Source: CAVQAH01 sp963784195 (lineage in GTDB: Bacteria > Acidobacteriota > Vicinamibacteria > Vicinamibacterales > 2-12-FULL-66-21). Taken from it: a stretch of DNA of 64,000 nucleotides. The stretch covers positions 473,494 through 537,493 of the forward strand of contig CAWARA010000018.1 in assembly GCA_963784195.1 (NCBI GenBank), given 5' to 3'. Within the stretch, counting starts at the first letter, position 1. Each line of letters begins with the position of its first letter. Position numbers and translations under genes: made by a program. A model generated the notes under the pieces. That model ran no database searches, was not told the DNA's origin, and saw nothing but the letters and a program-made list of their open reading frames with translations. Below, in pieces: positions 12,501 to 22,029 of this stretch.

Positions 12501-12844
12501 CACGCCAAGCTTCGGCACTCGAATTGCCGAACGACGACCGACAGGCCTACATCAATGGCTTGTTCGTGGCGGCCGACTTCCCGCGGCCGGATGTCCTCGG
12601 AGATCTCCCGCGGAACGCCTATCGTGGCCCGGGCTTCGCGAGCACGGACTTCTCGCTCTTCAAGAACTTCGTGATGCCGAAGTGGCGCGACGCGAAGATT
12701 CAGTTCCGCTACGAGGTCTTCAACGTGTTCAACCGGGTCAACCTCCGGCTGCCGAACGGCAACATGGCGCAGGCCACCTTCGGACGATCGACCCAGGCGT
12801 TTGCTGCACGCGAGATGCAGTTTGCGCTCAAGCTGATCTTCTGA
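9547..12844 (+). pseudogene. TonB-dependent receptor with N-terminal carboxypeptidase-regulatory domain, frame broken about eight times
   Basis: The protein can be followed over about 1,095 codons: signal peptide (MRTFLGALVCSLLLAPSYAS), a CarboxypepD_reg domain (GTVKDTSGAVIPGATITA), a plug region (NFLLDGTDNNDQFTAG), then an outer-membrane barrel ending in the typical aromatic C-terminus FALKLIF. Such receptors import large substrates across the outer membrane, powered by TonB. The frame is lost near 9935, restored near 10033, and shifts again near 10474, 10684, 11303, 12082, 12243 and 12523. Most events look like one G or C too many or too few in a short G/C run, and the protein resumes cleanly each time. 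I therefore think sequencing or consensus error is at least as likely as real decay. Downstream same-strand genes (sulfatase-like, BNR propeller) may act with it. Confidence 0.85.
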
Positions 12845-12888
12845 AAACCGTCAACGCCCAACCTCCAACTCCGAACTCCCAGAAGGCG

Positions 12889-12907
12889 CGTGGCCCGATC
12901 GGCCACG
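12889..12907 (+). terminator. hairpin after the TonB receptor gene
   Basis: CGTGGCC (12889-12895) pairs perfectly with GGCCACG (12901-12907) around a five-base loop, 45 bases after the receptor stop. There is no T run, so termination would be weak or factor-dependent. Confidence 0.35.
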
Positions 12908-12957
12908 GCCTGGGTGTTGGGCTTTGTGGCAGTTCGGGAATTGACCTGAGACGGCCC

Positions 12958-14859
12958 GTGATCCGCACTCCGGCGCTACTTGCTTCTGCGCTTGCGTTCT
13001 CCGCCTGTACCAACCGGCGCCGGCGTCCGACTCCACCTCCACGGTCGATGATCCTCGTCACCGTCGATACCCTGCGCGCGGATCACGTCAATGCGACGGT
13101 CACGCCGGCGCTCGACCGCATGGCGCGCGAGGCCGTCAGATTCGACACGGCGGTGACCGTCGCGCCGGTGACGCTGCCGGCCCACGCGTCGCTGCTCACC
13201 GGAACCTACCCCCCGGCGCACGGCGTTCGCGACAACCAGATTTTCTCGCTGGCTCCGGAAACGGCAACCTACACGGCATGGTTGAAGGCGCGCGGCTATG
13301 CGACTGGTGCGTTCGTCAGCGCCATCGTCCTCGATCGCCGCTACGGCCTGAATAGCGGTTTCGATACCTACGACGACGAGATGAGCGGCGCAGCCGAACG
13401 CAGCGCGCGCGAGACACTCGACCGCGCCGAGCGCTGGGTGGGCTCCGCTCGCCAGCCCTTCTTTCTGTGGGTACATCTCTTCGAGCCGCATGCGCCGTAC
13501 GTTGCGGGTTCCTATGCCGCCGAAGTGACGGCGGTCGACAGCGAGCTCGATCGCTTCTTCAACGCCCTTCGTGGCCGCGGGATGTGGGACGACCTGGTCG
13601 TCAGCGTCACCTCCGATCACGGCGAGTCTCTCGGAGAGCATGGCGAGAGCACGCACGGATACTTCGTCTACGATTCCACGGTCCGGATCCCATGGATCCT
13701 GAAAGCGCCGGGAGTCAAGGCGCGGCAATTCGCTCATCAGGTGCGAATCGTCGATGTACTGCCGACCATGATCGCCTTGTCGCGTGCCGCGGCAGCCGGG
13801 GAATCTCTTCCAGCGAGCGTCGACGGCGTGAATCTGGTGCCGTTCCTCGACCGCGGCGATTCGCCGCGGCTCGAAGGCTACGTCGAGTCGTGGCTTCCCC
13901 GCCATCAGTTCAACTGGAGCGAGCTGAAGTCGATTCGTACCGATCGATTCAAGTACATCGACGCGCCGGAACCGGAGCTCTACGATCTGACCGCGGATCG
14001 ATCGGAGCAATCGAACGCGTTGTCGTCGAACCAGGACACGGCGACCGCCATGAAGAACACGCTCATCGCGATCGAGCGCGCGCACCCCGTGAGCAACGCG
14101 ACGAAGCGGCCTGATGCCGATCCGGTCATGGCTGACAAGTTCATGGCTCTCGGGTATATCGGGTTCTCGGGTAGCACGAGCCGAGACTCCGCACGGTTGC
14201 CGGACCCGAAACGCAAACTCGACGTCTACGAGCTGACGATGTCGGCGTACGAGCTGGCTGGCCGCAACAAACCTGAGGAGGCGCTCGTGGCGTTGCGCAA
14301 AGCCGAGAAGATCGACCCGGCCGTGACGCAGGTGCATTACCTGATCGGCACGATTTTCGGAACCCAGCACCGCTACGCCGAGGCCGCGGCCGCGCTCGAG
14401 CGTGCGGCCGCCCTGAATCCGCGTTTCGTGCCCGCGCGTTTCAAGCTGGCACTTGCATACCTGCGGTTGGGACAGCATGATCGCGCTGAACAGGGCCTGC
14501 GCGTCGTGCTCGACAACGAGCCGCGGAACGTCGGTGCGCTTCACAACCTGGCGGCGATCGCCTACTCGCGCGGCGATGTTCGTCGCGCAGAGGAGCTCGA
14601 ACGTCAGGTCATAAGCATCGATGCCAACTATTACGACGCCTGGAACACTCTAGGCGCCATCTACGTCGTGTCGAAACGCCCCGTCGAAGCCATCGAAGCG
14701 CTGAACACGGCGATCCGTCTCCAGCCATCCAGCGGCCAGGCCCACTACAACCTGGCGCTGGCCCTCCGTGCCAATGGACAAGACGACCGTGCCGGCGACG
14801 CCGCGCGCAAGGCGTGCTCGCTCGACGCCCGGTTCTGCGGGAATGCCGCGAAGGATTGA
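12958..14859 (+). CDS. sulfatase-like hydrolase with C-terminal TPR repeats, predicted lipoprotein
   Basis: 633 residues from a GTG start at 12958, which gives a short signal sequence ending in a lipobox-like AFSAC; without it there is no export signal. Residues 30-370 are an alkaline-phosphatase/sulfatase-clan domain: metal-binding TVDTLRADHV, TLPAHASLLTGTYP, and SDHGESLGEHGE. In true sulfatases the nucleophile motif is CxPxR; here the equivalent reads T-L-P-A-H, so the Cys that becomes formylglycine and the Arg are both replaced. Thr is the nucleophile in related phosphodiesterases and phosphatases, so phosphate or phospho-glycan chemistry is more likely than desulfation. The C-terminal 230 residues hold about five TPR units (for example ALVALRKAEKIDPAVTQVHY). 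The next gene starts 4 bases after the stop, so the two are co-transcribed. Confidence 0.85.
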   Translation: MIRTPALLASALAFSACTNRRRRPTPPPRSMILVTVDTLRADHVNATVTPALDRMAREAVRFDTAVTVAPVTLPAHASLLTGTYPPAHGVRDNQIFSLAPETATYTAWLKARGYATGAFVSAIVLDRRYGLNSGFDTYDDEMSGAAERSARETLDRAERWVGSARQPFFLWVHLFEPHAPYVAGSYAAEVTAVDSELDRFFNALRGRGMWDDLVVSVTSDHGESLGEHGESTHGYFVYDSTVRIPWILKAPGVKARQFAHQVRIVDVLPTMIALSRAAAAGESLPASVDGVNLVPFLDRGDSPRLEGYVESWLPRHQFNWSELKSIRTDRFKYIDAPEPELYDLTADRSEQSNALSSNQDTATAMKNTLIAIERAHPVSNATKRPDADPVMADKFMALGYIGFSGSTSRDSARLPDPKRKLDVYELTMSAYELAGRNKPEEALVALRKAEKIDPAVTQVHYLIGTIFGTQHRYAEAAAALERAAALNPRFVPARFKLALAYLRLGQHDRAEQGLRVVLDNEPRNVGALHNLAAIAYSRGDVRRAEELERQVISIDANYYDAWNTLGAIYVVSKRPVEAIEALNTAIRLQPSSGQAHYNLALALRANGQDDRAGDAARKACSLDARFCGNAAKD

Positions 14860-14863
14860 AACC

Positions 14864-17800
14864 ATGCTTACCAAAAACTCCGTAGTATGCGGCCTCTTCG
14901 CGCTGACGACGGCGGCCCTGGTGTCCTCGTCGCCGGCCGCTCAGCAACGGCCGTCGTTCTCGTTGAACAACATGGCGTGGCGGCACATAGGGCCAGCCGC
15001 ATACGGCGGACGCATAGACGATGTCGAAGCGGTGGTGGGGAATCCGTCCATCATCTTTGTCGGCGCCGCGTCCGGCGGCATCTTCAAGAGCGTCAACAAC
15101 GGCGTGACGTGGAAACCGGTCTTCGACAAGGACGGCACGTCGCAGTCGATCGGCGATCTCGCGATTGCGCCATCCGATCCAAATGTGATCTGGGCGGGAA
15201 CGGGCGAGCCCAACAACCGGCAGAGCTCGTCGTGGGGCGACGGTGTCTACAAATCGGTGGACGGCGGCGAAACCTGGACGCACATGGGTCTCCGCGACAC
15301 GCACCACGTCGGCCGCATCGTCATTCACCCGTCGAATCCAAACCTCGTCTACGTCGCGGCGCTCGGTCACCTCTGGGGCCCAAACGATGAGCGCGGGTTG
15401 TACCGCACGAAAGACGGGGGAAAGACATGGGACCGCGTCCTGAAGATCGACGCGGACACCGGCGTGGTCGACGTGACGATGGATGCCGACGGCCGGACGT
15501 TGTTCGCCGCGGCCTACCAGCGGCGCCGCCGCGGATGGGGATTCGTGGGCGGTGGGGCTGGGAGTGGTTTGTATCGCTCGCTCGACGGCGGCGACACCTG
15601 GCAGAAACTCGGCGGCGGCCTGCCCGAAGGCACGATCGGCCGCATCGGCGTCGAGATCTCACGCAGCAACCCCGACATCGTTTATGCCGTGGTCGAGCAC
15701 AAAGAGGGTGGCATCTTCAGATCCGAGGATCGCGGGACGACCTGGACGAAGCAGAACAGTCTGAACCAGCGACCGAGTTACTACAGCCAAATCAGAATCG
15801 ATCCACGGAATCCGAACAAGCTCTGGAAGCTCGCCTCGCCGCTCTTCGTCTCAATCGACGCCGGCAAGACGTGGCGCAGCAATGACACCGGGGACAGGAT
15901 TCACGTCGATCACCACGCGTTGTGGATCAACCCGAACAATCCCGAACACCTGATGCTCGGCAACGACGGCGGTCTGTATTTCTCGTACGACGGCAGCAAG
16001 ACGTGGGACTTCATCGACAACCTGCCGATCGGCCAGTACTACGACATCTCCGTCGACACCCGCGATCCTTACTGGGTCTACGGTGGAACCCAGGACAACG
16101 GTACCTGGGCCCTTCCGGTCAGAACCTACAGCATGCTTGGCGTCACCAACAACGACGTGGTGAACATTGCCTACGGCGATGGTTTCTACACGATTCCAGA
16201 TCCCAAAGATCCGCGAGTTGTTTACGCGAATTCGCAAAGCGGCCGCACGTATCTGGTGGATGCCGAGACGCGAGAGGAGAAAGGCATCCGGCCCGTGCCG
16301 CCGGACGACAAGGAGACGTACCGCTTCAACTGGAGCACGCCGATGTTCATCTCCCCGCACGACTCGCGCGTGATCTACTACGGCGGCAACAAGCTGTTCC
16401 GCACGGCCGATCGCGGGCACAAGTGGGACGTCATCAGCCCCGATCTGACCTTGAATCAGGACTGGAAGAAGCTGCCGCTCATGGGGCCGGAGCGCAGCGC
16501 CGACACGTTGTCGCGAGACGACGGCGTCAGTGATTTCGGGACCATCACCACCATCACCGAGTCACCCGTGAAAGCCGGGGTCCTGTATGTCGGCACCGAT
16601 GACGGCCTCGTGCAGATGACCGCTGACGGCGGCAAGAACTGGCAGAACCTCACCTCGAAGTTCAAGCTGCCGGGCTCGCGATGGGTGAGCCGCGTCCTGG
16701 CGTCGCGTCACGGCGCAGGAACGGCATACGTGGCCTTCGACGGTCATCAGGACGACGACTTCAAGCCCTACATTTTTCGAACGACCGACAATGGCAACAC
16801 CTGGACGTCGATCGCGGGCGACATCCCGAACGGGATGGTCGTGAATGCTCTGGAGGAGCACCCGCGGAATCCGAATCTGATTTTTGCGGGAACCGAGTTC
16901 GGTCTGTTCGTCACCATCAACGGAGGCAGGAACTGGACGCACGTTCGCGGCAATCTCCCGGCCGTTCCGGTTGACGACATCGTCCTCAACGAGCGCACCA
17001 ACGACGTCGTGCTCGGCACCCACGGCCGCAGCATCATCGTGCTCGACGACGCCGCGATGCTCGAGCACCTCAGCGAGAAGGTGCTGACCACGGACGCGTA
17101 TCTGTTTCCGCTTCGTCCGTCCATGCAGTACTACGAGGCGCGGATGCTCCCGGTGCCGGGCGCGTCGGAGTTCTCGGCACCGAATCCCGAGTACGGCGCG
17201 CTGATCACTTACTACCTGAAGAACGAGCCGCCGAAAGACACAGGCACCGCTTCTGGCAACGGCGCGGCCAATGGCGACGGAAGCAGCACGGCGGCGATGA
17301 CGAAGACTGTCAAGATCACGGTCCTCGGTCCGGACGGCAGCGTCGTCCGCGAGCTGCAAGGCCCCGATCGTCAGGGTTTCAATCGCGTCAGCTGGGACCT
17401 TCGCTATCCGCTGACGTTCAAGCCGGTCGAGGGTGATGAAGGATGGTTCGGGCCGCCGAAGGGCACCTTCGTCCTGCCTGGCGAATACACGATCAAGCTG
17501 ACGGCACGCGGCCAGGATGTGACCCAGACAGTACGCGTCGGCGTCGACCCGAGATCGCGCACGACTCCCGAGGCGCTGAACGCGCGGTTCAAGGCCGCTC
17601 AGTCAGTTGCCGAACTGCAGCGCGCATTCACGGAGTCGTCGGACGTGGTGGCGGCTGTTACCAAGGACCTCGACGAGGTCAACGCGACGATCAAGAACCG
17701 CACGGACGTGCCGGCGGAGATCACGAACGAGGTGAAGGCGTTCTCGAAAAAGCTGGATGACTTGAAGGAGAAGTTCAAGGGCGGCTGGGGCGGCGCGCGG

Positions 17801-18037
17801 TTCGGCATTTTCGATCTGGCTGGTCAGCTTCAGGCGTCGACCTCCGCACCGACCGACGCGCAAATGCGATCGCTCGATCAGATCAGCGCGAAGCTCACGA
17901 GTCACATCGGGGAACTGAATGCGTTCACGTCGCGCGACGTCCCGGCCCTGCATGAGAAGTTGCGGGCTGCGAGCCTGGTCGCGGTCGGTGTCAAACAGGT
18001 CGCGCCGCCGAAGAAAGCAGTAATCAGGGGAATCTGA
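14864..18037 (+). CDS. exported sortilin/VPS10-type BNR-repeat propeller protein
   Basis: 1,057 residues. Signal peptide MLTKNSVVCGLFALTTAALV with cleavage near SPAAQQ. About 15 short Asp-box (BNR) repeats follow in two blocks, each with the S-x-D-x-G-x-T-W pattern (SVDGGETWTHM, TKDGGKTWDRV, SLDGGDTWQKL, TADGGKNWQNL), a layout seen in sortilin-type and exo-glycosidase-like 'VPS10 domain' proteins of Acidobacteria and Bacteroidetes. A C-terminal region (TVKITVLGPDGSVVRELQG and onward) resembles a FlgD/IG-like fold and ends in helices. Proteins of this class are periplasmic or surface proteins thought to bind or cleave glycans or peptides; no catalytic residue is obvious. Translationally linked to the sulfatase-like gene (4-base gap), so the pair may process one substrate. 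It overlaps the end of the M23 gene by 14 bases tail to tail. Confidence 0.9.
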   Translation: MLTKNSVVCGLFALTTAALVSSSPAAQQRPSFSLNNMAWRHIGPAAYGGRIDDVEAVVGNPSIIFVGAASGGIFKSVNNGVTWKPVFDKDGTSQSIGDLAIAPSDPNVIWAGTGEPNNRQSSSWGDGVYKSVDGGETWTHMGLRDTHHVGRIVIHPSNPNLVYVAALGHLWGPNDERGLYRTKDGGKTWDRVLKIDADTGVVDVTMDADGRTLFAAAYQRRRRGWGFVGGGAGSGLYRSLDGGDTWQKLGGGLPEGTIGRIGVEISRSNPDIVYAVVEHKEGGIFRSEDRGTTWTKQNSLNQRPSYYSQIRIDPRNPNKLWKLASPLFVSIDAGKTWRSNDTGDRIHVDHHALWINPNNPEHLMLGNDGGLYFSYDGSKTWDFIDNLPIGQYYDISVDTRDPYWVYGGTQDNGTWALPVRTYSMLGVTNNDVVNIAYGDGFYTIPDPKDPRVVYANSQSGRTYLVDAETREEKGIRPVPPDDKETYRFNWSTPMFISPHDSRVIYYGGNKLFRTADRGHKWDVISPDLTLNQDWKKLPLMGPERSADTLSRDDGVSDFGTITTITESPVKAGVLYVGTDDGLVQMTADGGKNWQNLTSKFKLPGSRWVSRVLASRHGAGTAYVAFDGHQDDDFKPYIFRTTDNGNTWTSIAGDIPNGMVVNALEEHPRNPNLIFAGTEFGLFVTINGGRNWTHVRGNLPAVPVDDIVLNERTNDVVLGTHGRSIIVLDDAAMLEHLSEKVLTTDAYLFPLRPSMQYYEARMLPVPGASEFSAPNPEYGALITYYLKNEPPKDTGTASGNGAANGDGSSTAAMTKTVKITVLGPDGSVVRELQGPDRQGFNRVSWDLRYPLTFKPVEGDEGWFGPPKGTFVLPGEYTIKLTARGQDVTQTVRVGVDPRSRTTPEALNARFKAAQSVAELQRAFTESSDVVAAVTKDLDEVNATIKNRTDVPAEITNEVKAFSKKLDDLKEKFKGGWGGARFGIFDLAGQLQASTSAPTDAQMRSLDQISAKLTSHIGELNAFTSRDVPALHEKLRAASLVAVGVKQVAPPKKAVIRGI

Positions 18038-19167
18038 GCACGGCGTTCGGTTCGGGCCGTTCGCGCGATCGCGACGGCCGCGAACCGACTGGCGCGGCAG
18101 ACCATTTCTCGCCGTTCACGAGCGCGCCAATCGACGAGAACCCACCGAGATGATCGAAGCGGTTGAAGACGAACGGCAGGCCTTCCGCTTCGAGGGCTGA
18201 GTTCGCGTCGCTGACGTGGAAGTGCAGGTGCGGACCGATCGAGCTGCTGCCGGATGCGCCGAGTCTGGCGATCACCTGACCTCGCGTGACGCGATCACCG
18301 ACTTTCACCAGGATGCTGCCACGCTGCAGGTGCTCATAGAACGCAAAACGTCCTGATCCGAGATCGATGGCCACGTAGTTTCCGCTGGCCAGCTCCAGCG
18401 GGATCGGCGGCTGCGTGAAGTCGGCGACGTCGTCTGCCGCCGCACTGATCAGGCCGTCAGCGACAGCCAACACCTCCGATCCAAATCCATTCCAGTCAGG
18501 CTGGCCTGGTCGTCGCTTTCGGTATCAGCGCGCCTCCGGGTGGTAGCGCGATCCAGTCGATGGCGAACCTCGCAGGAATCCGCGCGCGCCCGCCGACCGT
18601 GTAGATCGCCGTGCGATGTCCCCCCTTGAGCAGCGGGTCGTAGATCGCCACCCAGGGGCCGCCGCGGAGCGGGGGATCCAGGGCCATCGGCTCCGACGTC
18701 GTGACCGTCGCGACGCCCCCCGACGTGAGGGTGCTGACCGGCCCTGTTGATCGCATCACCTCCATCTGGACGGCATGCGTGACCGATGGCGGGGCGGGCT
18801 CTCCGGCTGGCAGCGCGATCCACAGCATCAGCACCGCACGCATGCCTGCGCCCACCAGCTGTGGCGTCGGATCGTCATGGCGAAGGCCCGGACGAACGAT
18901 ACGCTGACGTAGATCCTGATCCTGATACTCCGCGAGCGCGGGTCCGCTGGCGCCAGAGAGCACTCGAACGGCTGTCAGCGATACGTCGACGGGGAGGAAA
19001 TTGGTAATGTGCAGTTCGTAGGCGAGCTGCGTTCTGCCCGCTTGTGTGAAGGTAACGGGCGCCACCGGTACGAAAAGATCGACGGACTGAACGGCGGGGG
19101 TGCGGCCTTGCCCGAGACCGTGCATCACAATTGCCGCACAATAGAGAATCATCTGTCGCGTGGACAT
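18024..19167 (-). pseudogene. M23 family metallopeptidase, frame broken near 18510
   Basis: Read from 19167, the first 210 codons encode a signal-like start (MSTRQMILYCAAIVMHGLGQ), a beta-rich domain (VDLFVPVAPVTFTQAGRTQL) and the phrase ARFAIDWIALPPG, where M23 peptidases place their first metal-binding strand. The frame then ends at 18496; the continuation, from GFGSEVLAVADG to the LytM active-site motif GPHLHFHVSD, lies in another frame that runs to 18024. Two small indels between about 18485 and 18520 reconcile the halves. Intact, it would be an exported zinc endopeptidase that cuts peptidoglycan cross-links or an LytM-type regulator. As sequenced it gives only fragments. It is convergent with the BNR gene and divergent from the SulP gene. 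Confidence 0.75.
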
Positions 19168-19318
19168 GACGAACTGGTGTCAGTCTAGCGAGGCTGCGCC
19201 TCAGAGCCAAGCGGCTCCCGGTGCAAAGTTTCCAGGTCTCAAGACGGCTAGCAGCGCATACGGTTCTATTGAACAGCGGTATCGAGCGCTGACGACCGTG
19301 ATAGCGTGAGTACTTCCG

Positions 19319-21010
19319 ATGACGGCACAAGGCCCAGCGCCACGCTGGGAACTGACTAATCTGGCGCCCGGACTCGCCAGGCTGCGCGAGTACCGAAAGG
19401 AGTGGCTGCGTGACGATGTCGCAGCCGGACTGTCGGTGGCGGCGGTGGCGCTCCCGGTCGCGATTGCCTACGCAGAGTTAGCCGGCTTTCCGCCGGTGGT
19501 TGGCCTCTACGCGTCGATACTGCCGCTCGTCGTCTACGCCATATTCGGCACATCACGGCAACTGATCGTCAATCCCGACGCGGCGACCTGCGCGATGGTG
19601 GCGGCTATCGTGGCACCGCTCGCGGGCGGGGATGCGGCGCTCTACAGCTCACTGGCTGTGTCGCTGGCAGTCTTCGCCGGGTTGGTGTGCATTGTCGCAG
19701 GGTTCTTCCGACTCGGCTTCATCGCCGACTTCCTCGGCAAGCCCGTGCTCGTCGGTTTCATGAACGGCATCGCGATCAGCATCGTGCTCGGCCAGATCGG
19801 CAAGGTCTTCGGCTTTGCAATCGAGTCCGGCCGCATCCTGCCGCGGCTAGCGGAGTTCATCTCGAAACTGCCGGCGACGCACGTGCCGACGCTCGCCGTG
19901 GGCGTCGTGACGTTCGTGCTCATGTGGGCCATCCGGCGCTTCTATCCGAAGCTTCCCGCGCCGCTCATCGCGGTCGCGGTGGCCGTGGCGCTCGTCAAGG
20001 CGATGGCGCTCGACCAGGCAGGTGTGGCGGTGCTCGGTGAAGTGCCGGCGGGATTGCCATCACTCGGCTGGACACCGATTCCACCGGTCCACCTGATGCC
20101 GTTGCTGACAGGCGCAGCCGGCCTCGCGCTGGTCAGCTTCACCAGCGGCATGGTGACGGCGCGGAGCTTTGCGGCGCGCAATCGGTATGAAATCGACGTG
20201 GATCGTGAGTTCATTGCGCTTGGCGCCTGCAACGTGGCCGCCGGGCTGTCGCAAGGATTCGCCGTGACCGGCGCTGACTCGCGCACCGCGGTGGGCGATG
20301 TGATGGGGGGAAAGACCCAGGTCACCGGTCTCGTCGCCGCCGCCACGATTGCGGTCGTTCTGCTGTTCTTGACCGGCCCGCTGCGGTATCTGCCGACGGC
20401 CGCGCTCGGTGCGGTGCTCATCACCGCGGGACTCGGGCTGTTCGATTGGCGCGCGCTCGTTCGATTCGCCCGCATCCGGGAAGGGGAGTTCCTGGTGTGT
20501 GTGGCGGCGACACTCGGCGTCGTGGCGATCGGCGCACTACAGGGCATCACGATCTCGATCGGGCTGGCGATGCTGGTCTTGCTGATCAGATCGTCACGGC
20601 CCGCCGACGCCCTGCTCGGAAGGGTCGAGGGCCGGCAAGGGTTCTATGACATCGCGCACTTCGAGGGTGCGCGGCCGGTTCCTGGCCTGATCCTGTATCG
20701 ATTCACCGCGTCGCTGATCTTCTACAACTCGAATTACTTCAAGCGCCGGGTTCTCGCGGCCGTGGACGGCGACCCCGGTGCGAAGTGGCTGATCCTGGAC
20801 GGATCGTCGATCATTCATCTCGACAGCACAGGAGCTGATACGCTCGTAACGCTGGCCGAAGAATTGTCTCCCCGCGGCACGCGGTTGGCGATCGCGGCTC
20901 CACACCCTCAGGTGCGACGCATGCTGGAAAGCAGCGGTGCTCTGGAACGTCTCGGGCCGGACGCGGTGATTCGGTCGCTGCGCTCAGCGGTCGAGGCCCA
21001 CGAGGTCTGA
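19319..21010 (+). CDS. SulP family anion transporter with STAS domain
   Basis: 563 residues with about 12 membrane helices and a C-terminal cytoplasmic STAS domain (from about 455; VDGDPGAKWLILDGSSIIHLDSTGADTL contains the conserved loop). The N-terminal signature YAELAGFPPVVGLYASILPL is diagnostic of the SulP/SLC26 family. These carry sulfate, bicarbonate or other anions, usually with H+ or Na+; the substrate cannot be read here. Length is normal (550-600). A small exported protein follows after 4 bases and is probably co-transcribed. The carbonic anhydrase gene at 57 kb is too far away to imply bicarbonate. Confidence 0.95.
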   Translation: MTAQGPAPRWELTNLAPGLARLREYRKEWLRDDVAAGLSVAAVALPVAIAYAELAGFPPVVGLYASILPLVVYAIFGTSRQLIVNPDAATCAMVAAIVAPLAGGDAALYSSLAVSLAVFAGLVCIVAGFFRLGFIADFLGKPVLVGFMNGIAISIVLGQIGKVFGFAIESGRILPRLAEFISKLPATHVPTLAVGVVTFVLMWAIRRFYPKLPAPLIAVAVAVALVKAMALDQAGVAVLGEVPAGLPSLGWTPIPPVHLMPLLTGAAGLALVSFTSGMVTARSFAARNRYEIDVDREFIALGACNVAAGLSQGFAVTGADSRTAVGDVMGGKTQVTGLVAAATIAVVLLFLTGPLRYLPTAALGAVLITAGLGLFDWRALVRFARIREGEFLVCVAATLGVVAIGALQGITISIGLAMLVLLIRSSRPADALLGRVEGRQGFYDIAHFEGARPVPGLILYRFTASLIFYNSNYFKRRVLAAVDGDPGAKWLILDGSSIIHLDSTGADTLVTLAEELSPRGTRLAIAAPHPQVRRMLESSGALERLGPDAVIRSLRSAVEAHEV

Positions 21011-21014
21011 GAGT

Positions 21015-21425
21015 ATGTCCACCTCCAATGTCTTACGGCGAGTCATCCTGTGTTTGTCCATCCTCATCGTGACCGTCGTCTGTTTCAACGCGCAGGAGCC
21101 CAGCTCGTTCGTGGGCACCTGGACAGGTTCGTGGGATGGCGCCGGCACCGGTGGGTTCGAGCTGACGCTGGAAAAGGGAAAGGAGGGCGCGCTGACCGGC
21201 CGTGTGTCGGTGACCGGTGAGCCGACGTATAAGGCGGAGCTGAGAACCGTGTCGTTCGAAGGCGCAAAGATGACGGCGACCTACGACTTCCCGCCGGATG
21301 AATCGCTGGAGGTCCTGCTCGTTGCCAACTTTGAGGGCAACAAAGCGAAGGGAACCTGGACGGCTCGTGGAAAGAACGGTGGCAGCGAGCTCGTCAGCGG
21401 AGCCTGGACGGTCACGAAGTCCTGA
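21015..21425 (+). CDS. small exported protein of unknown function
   Basis: 136 residues with a signal peptide (VILCLSILIVTVVCFNAQEP) and then a single small beta-sandwich-like domain: WTGSWDGAGTGGFELTLEK, a repeated 'GxxTGxVxVTG' strand turn and a C-terminal GTWTARGKNGGSELVSGAW. Such sequences resemble short lipocalin-like or 'extracellular ligand' domains common in Acidobacteria, but no ligand site can be named. It starts 4 bases after the SulP stop, so it is likely translated from the same message; whether it helps transport is unknown. Confidence 0.75.
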   Translation: MSTSNVLRRVILCLSILIVTVVCFNAQEPSSFVGTWTGSWDGAGTGGFELTLEKGKEGALTGRVSVTGEPTYKAELRTVSFEGAKMTATYDFPPDESLEVLLVANFEGNKAKGTWTARGKNGGSELVSGAWTVTKS

Positions 21426-21791
21426 CCGGTCCGCCGCGCGTCTGGTCCAACACTCAGAAAATCATCTTCACTGCCAGTTGAATGACCAACGAGTAGCTAA
21501 AAAACTGTAGATCGTCGCCGTCGGAGGATTGGAATCAGCGCCAGCTGGCCCAATGACGGTTTCCACGTTCCGGTGCAGGCCGAATTTGCCGTCTTCGTTC
21601 GCGGGCAGGCAGAGGTATCCTGATATAGCCAGGATCGCCGGAATGTGTTGAGCTGGAGAGCTTTGGCGAGACTAGCGCAGGTTTGGTGCGGCTACCGGAT
21701 GCTGGCGATATCCGGACAAATGCTCAAATACGGACACTCGCCGGGCAAACGAAGCGCACCTTCGGGGCTGGTCGAATTCGTAGCGCTCGTA
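21426..21791. other. intergenic stretch without a recognised gene
   Basis: 366 bases between the small exported protein and the cold-shock gene, which points away from it on the other strand. Open frames here are short and lack signals or recognisable domains. The region around 21470-21520 is A/T-rich and could hold transcript ends for both neighbours, but I see no clear hairpin with a T run. Confidence 0.5.
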
Positions 21792-21998
21792 CTACGCGAT
21801 CTTCACGCTCTCGGCCCGGGGGCCCTTCGGACCCTGTCCTCGCTCGAATGTGACGGCCTGCCCTTCGCGCAGGTCATCGAAGCGTATGCCCTGGCAGGCG
21901 GAGTTGTGAAAGAAATACTCCATCCCGTCGCTGGCCAGAATGAAACCGAAACCCTTGTCGCTGACAATTCGCTTAACCGTGCCGTTCATCGATGCCAT
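21792..21998 (-). CDS. cold-shock domain protein
   Basis: 68 residues, the usual size for a CspA-type RNA chaperone. RNP1 is KGFGFI and RNP2 is EYFFHNSAC, both on the single OB-fold; the conserved GxVKRI strand opens the protein (MNGTVKRIVSDKGFGFI). It binds single-stranded RNA and melts secondary structure in the cytoplasm. Start: ATG at 21998 with GGGGGAG seven bases upstream; a longer frame to 22061 would read through the leader and is rejected. The leader contains a perfect hairpin (22030-22062), which fits the long regulated leaders of cold-shock messages. Confidence 0.95.
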   Translation of the reverse strand: MASMNGTVKRIVSDKGFGFILASDGMEYFFHNSACQGIRFDDLREGQAVTFERGQGPKGPRAESVKIA

Positions 21999-22029
21999 AG
22001 CGCTCCCCCGACCGTTTACCCTGAAGTCT

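Noticed and set aside
12976..14544. 522-codon minus-strand open frame opposite the sulfatase-like gene
   Set aside because: Shadow frame without recognisable domains; the plus strand carries metal-binding and TPR motifs.
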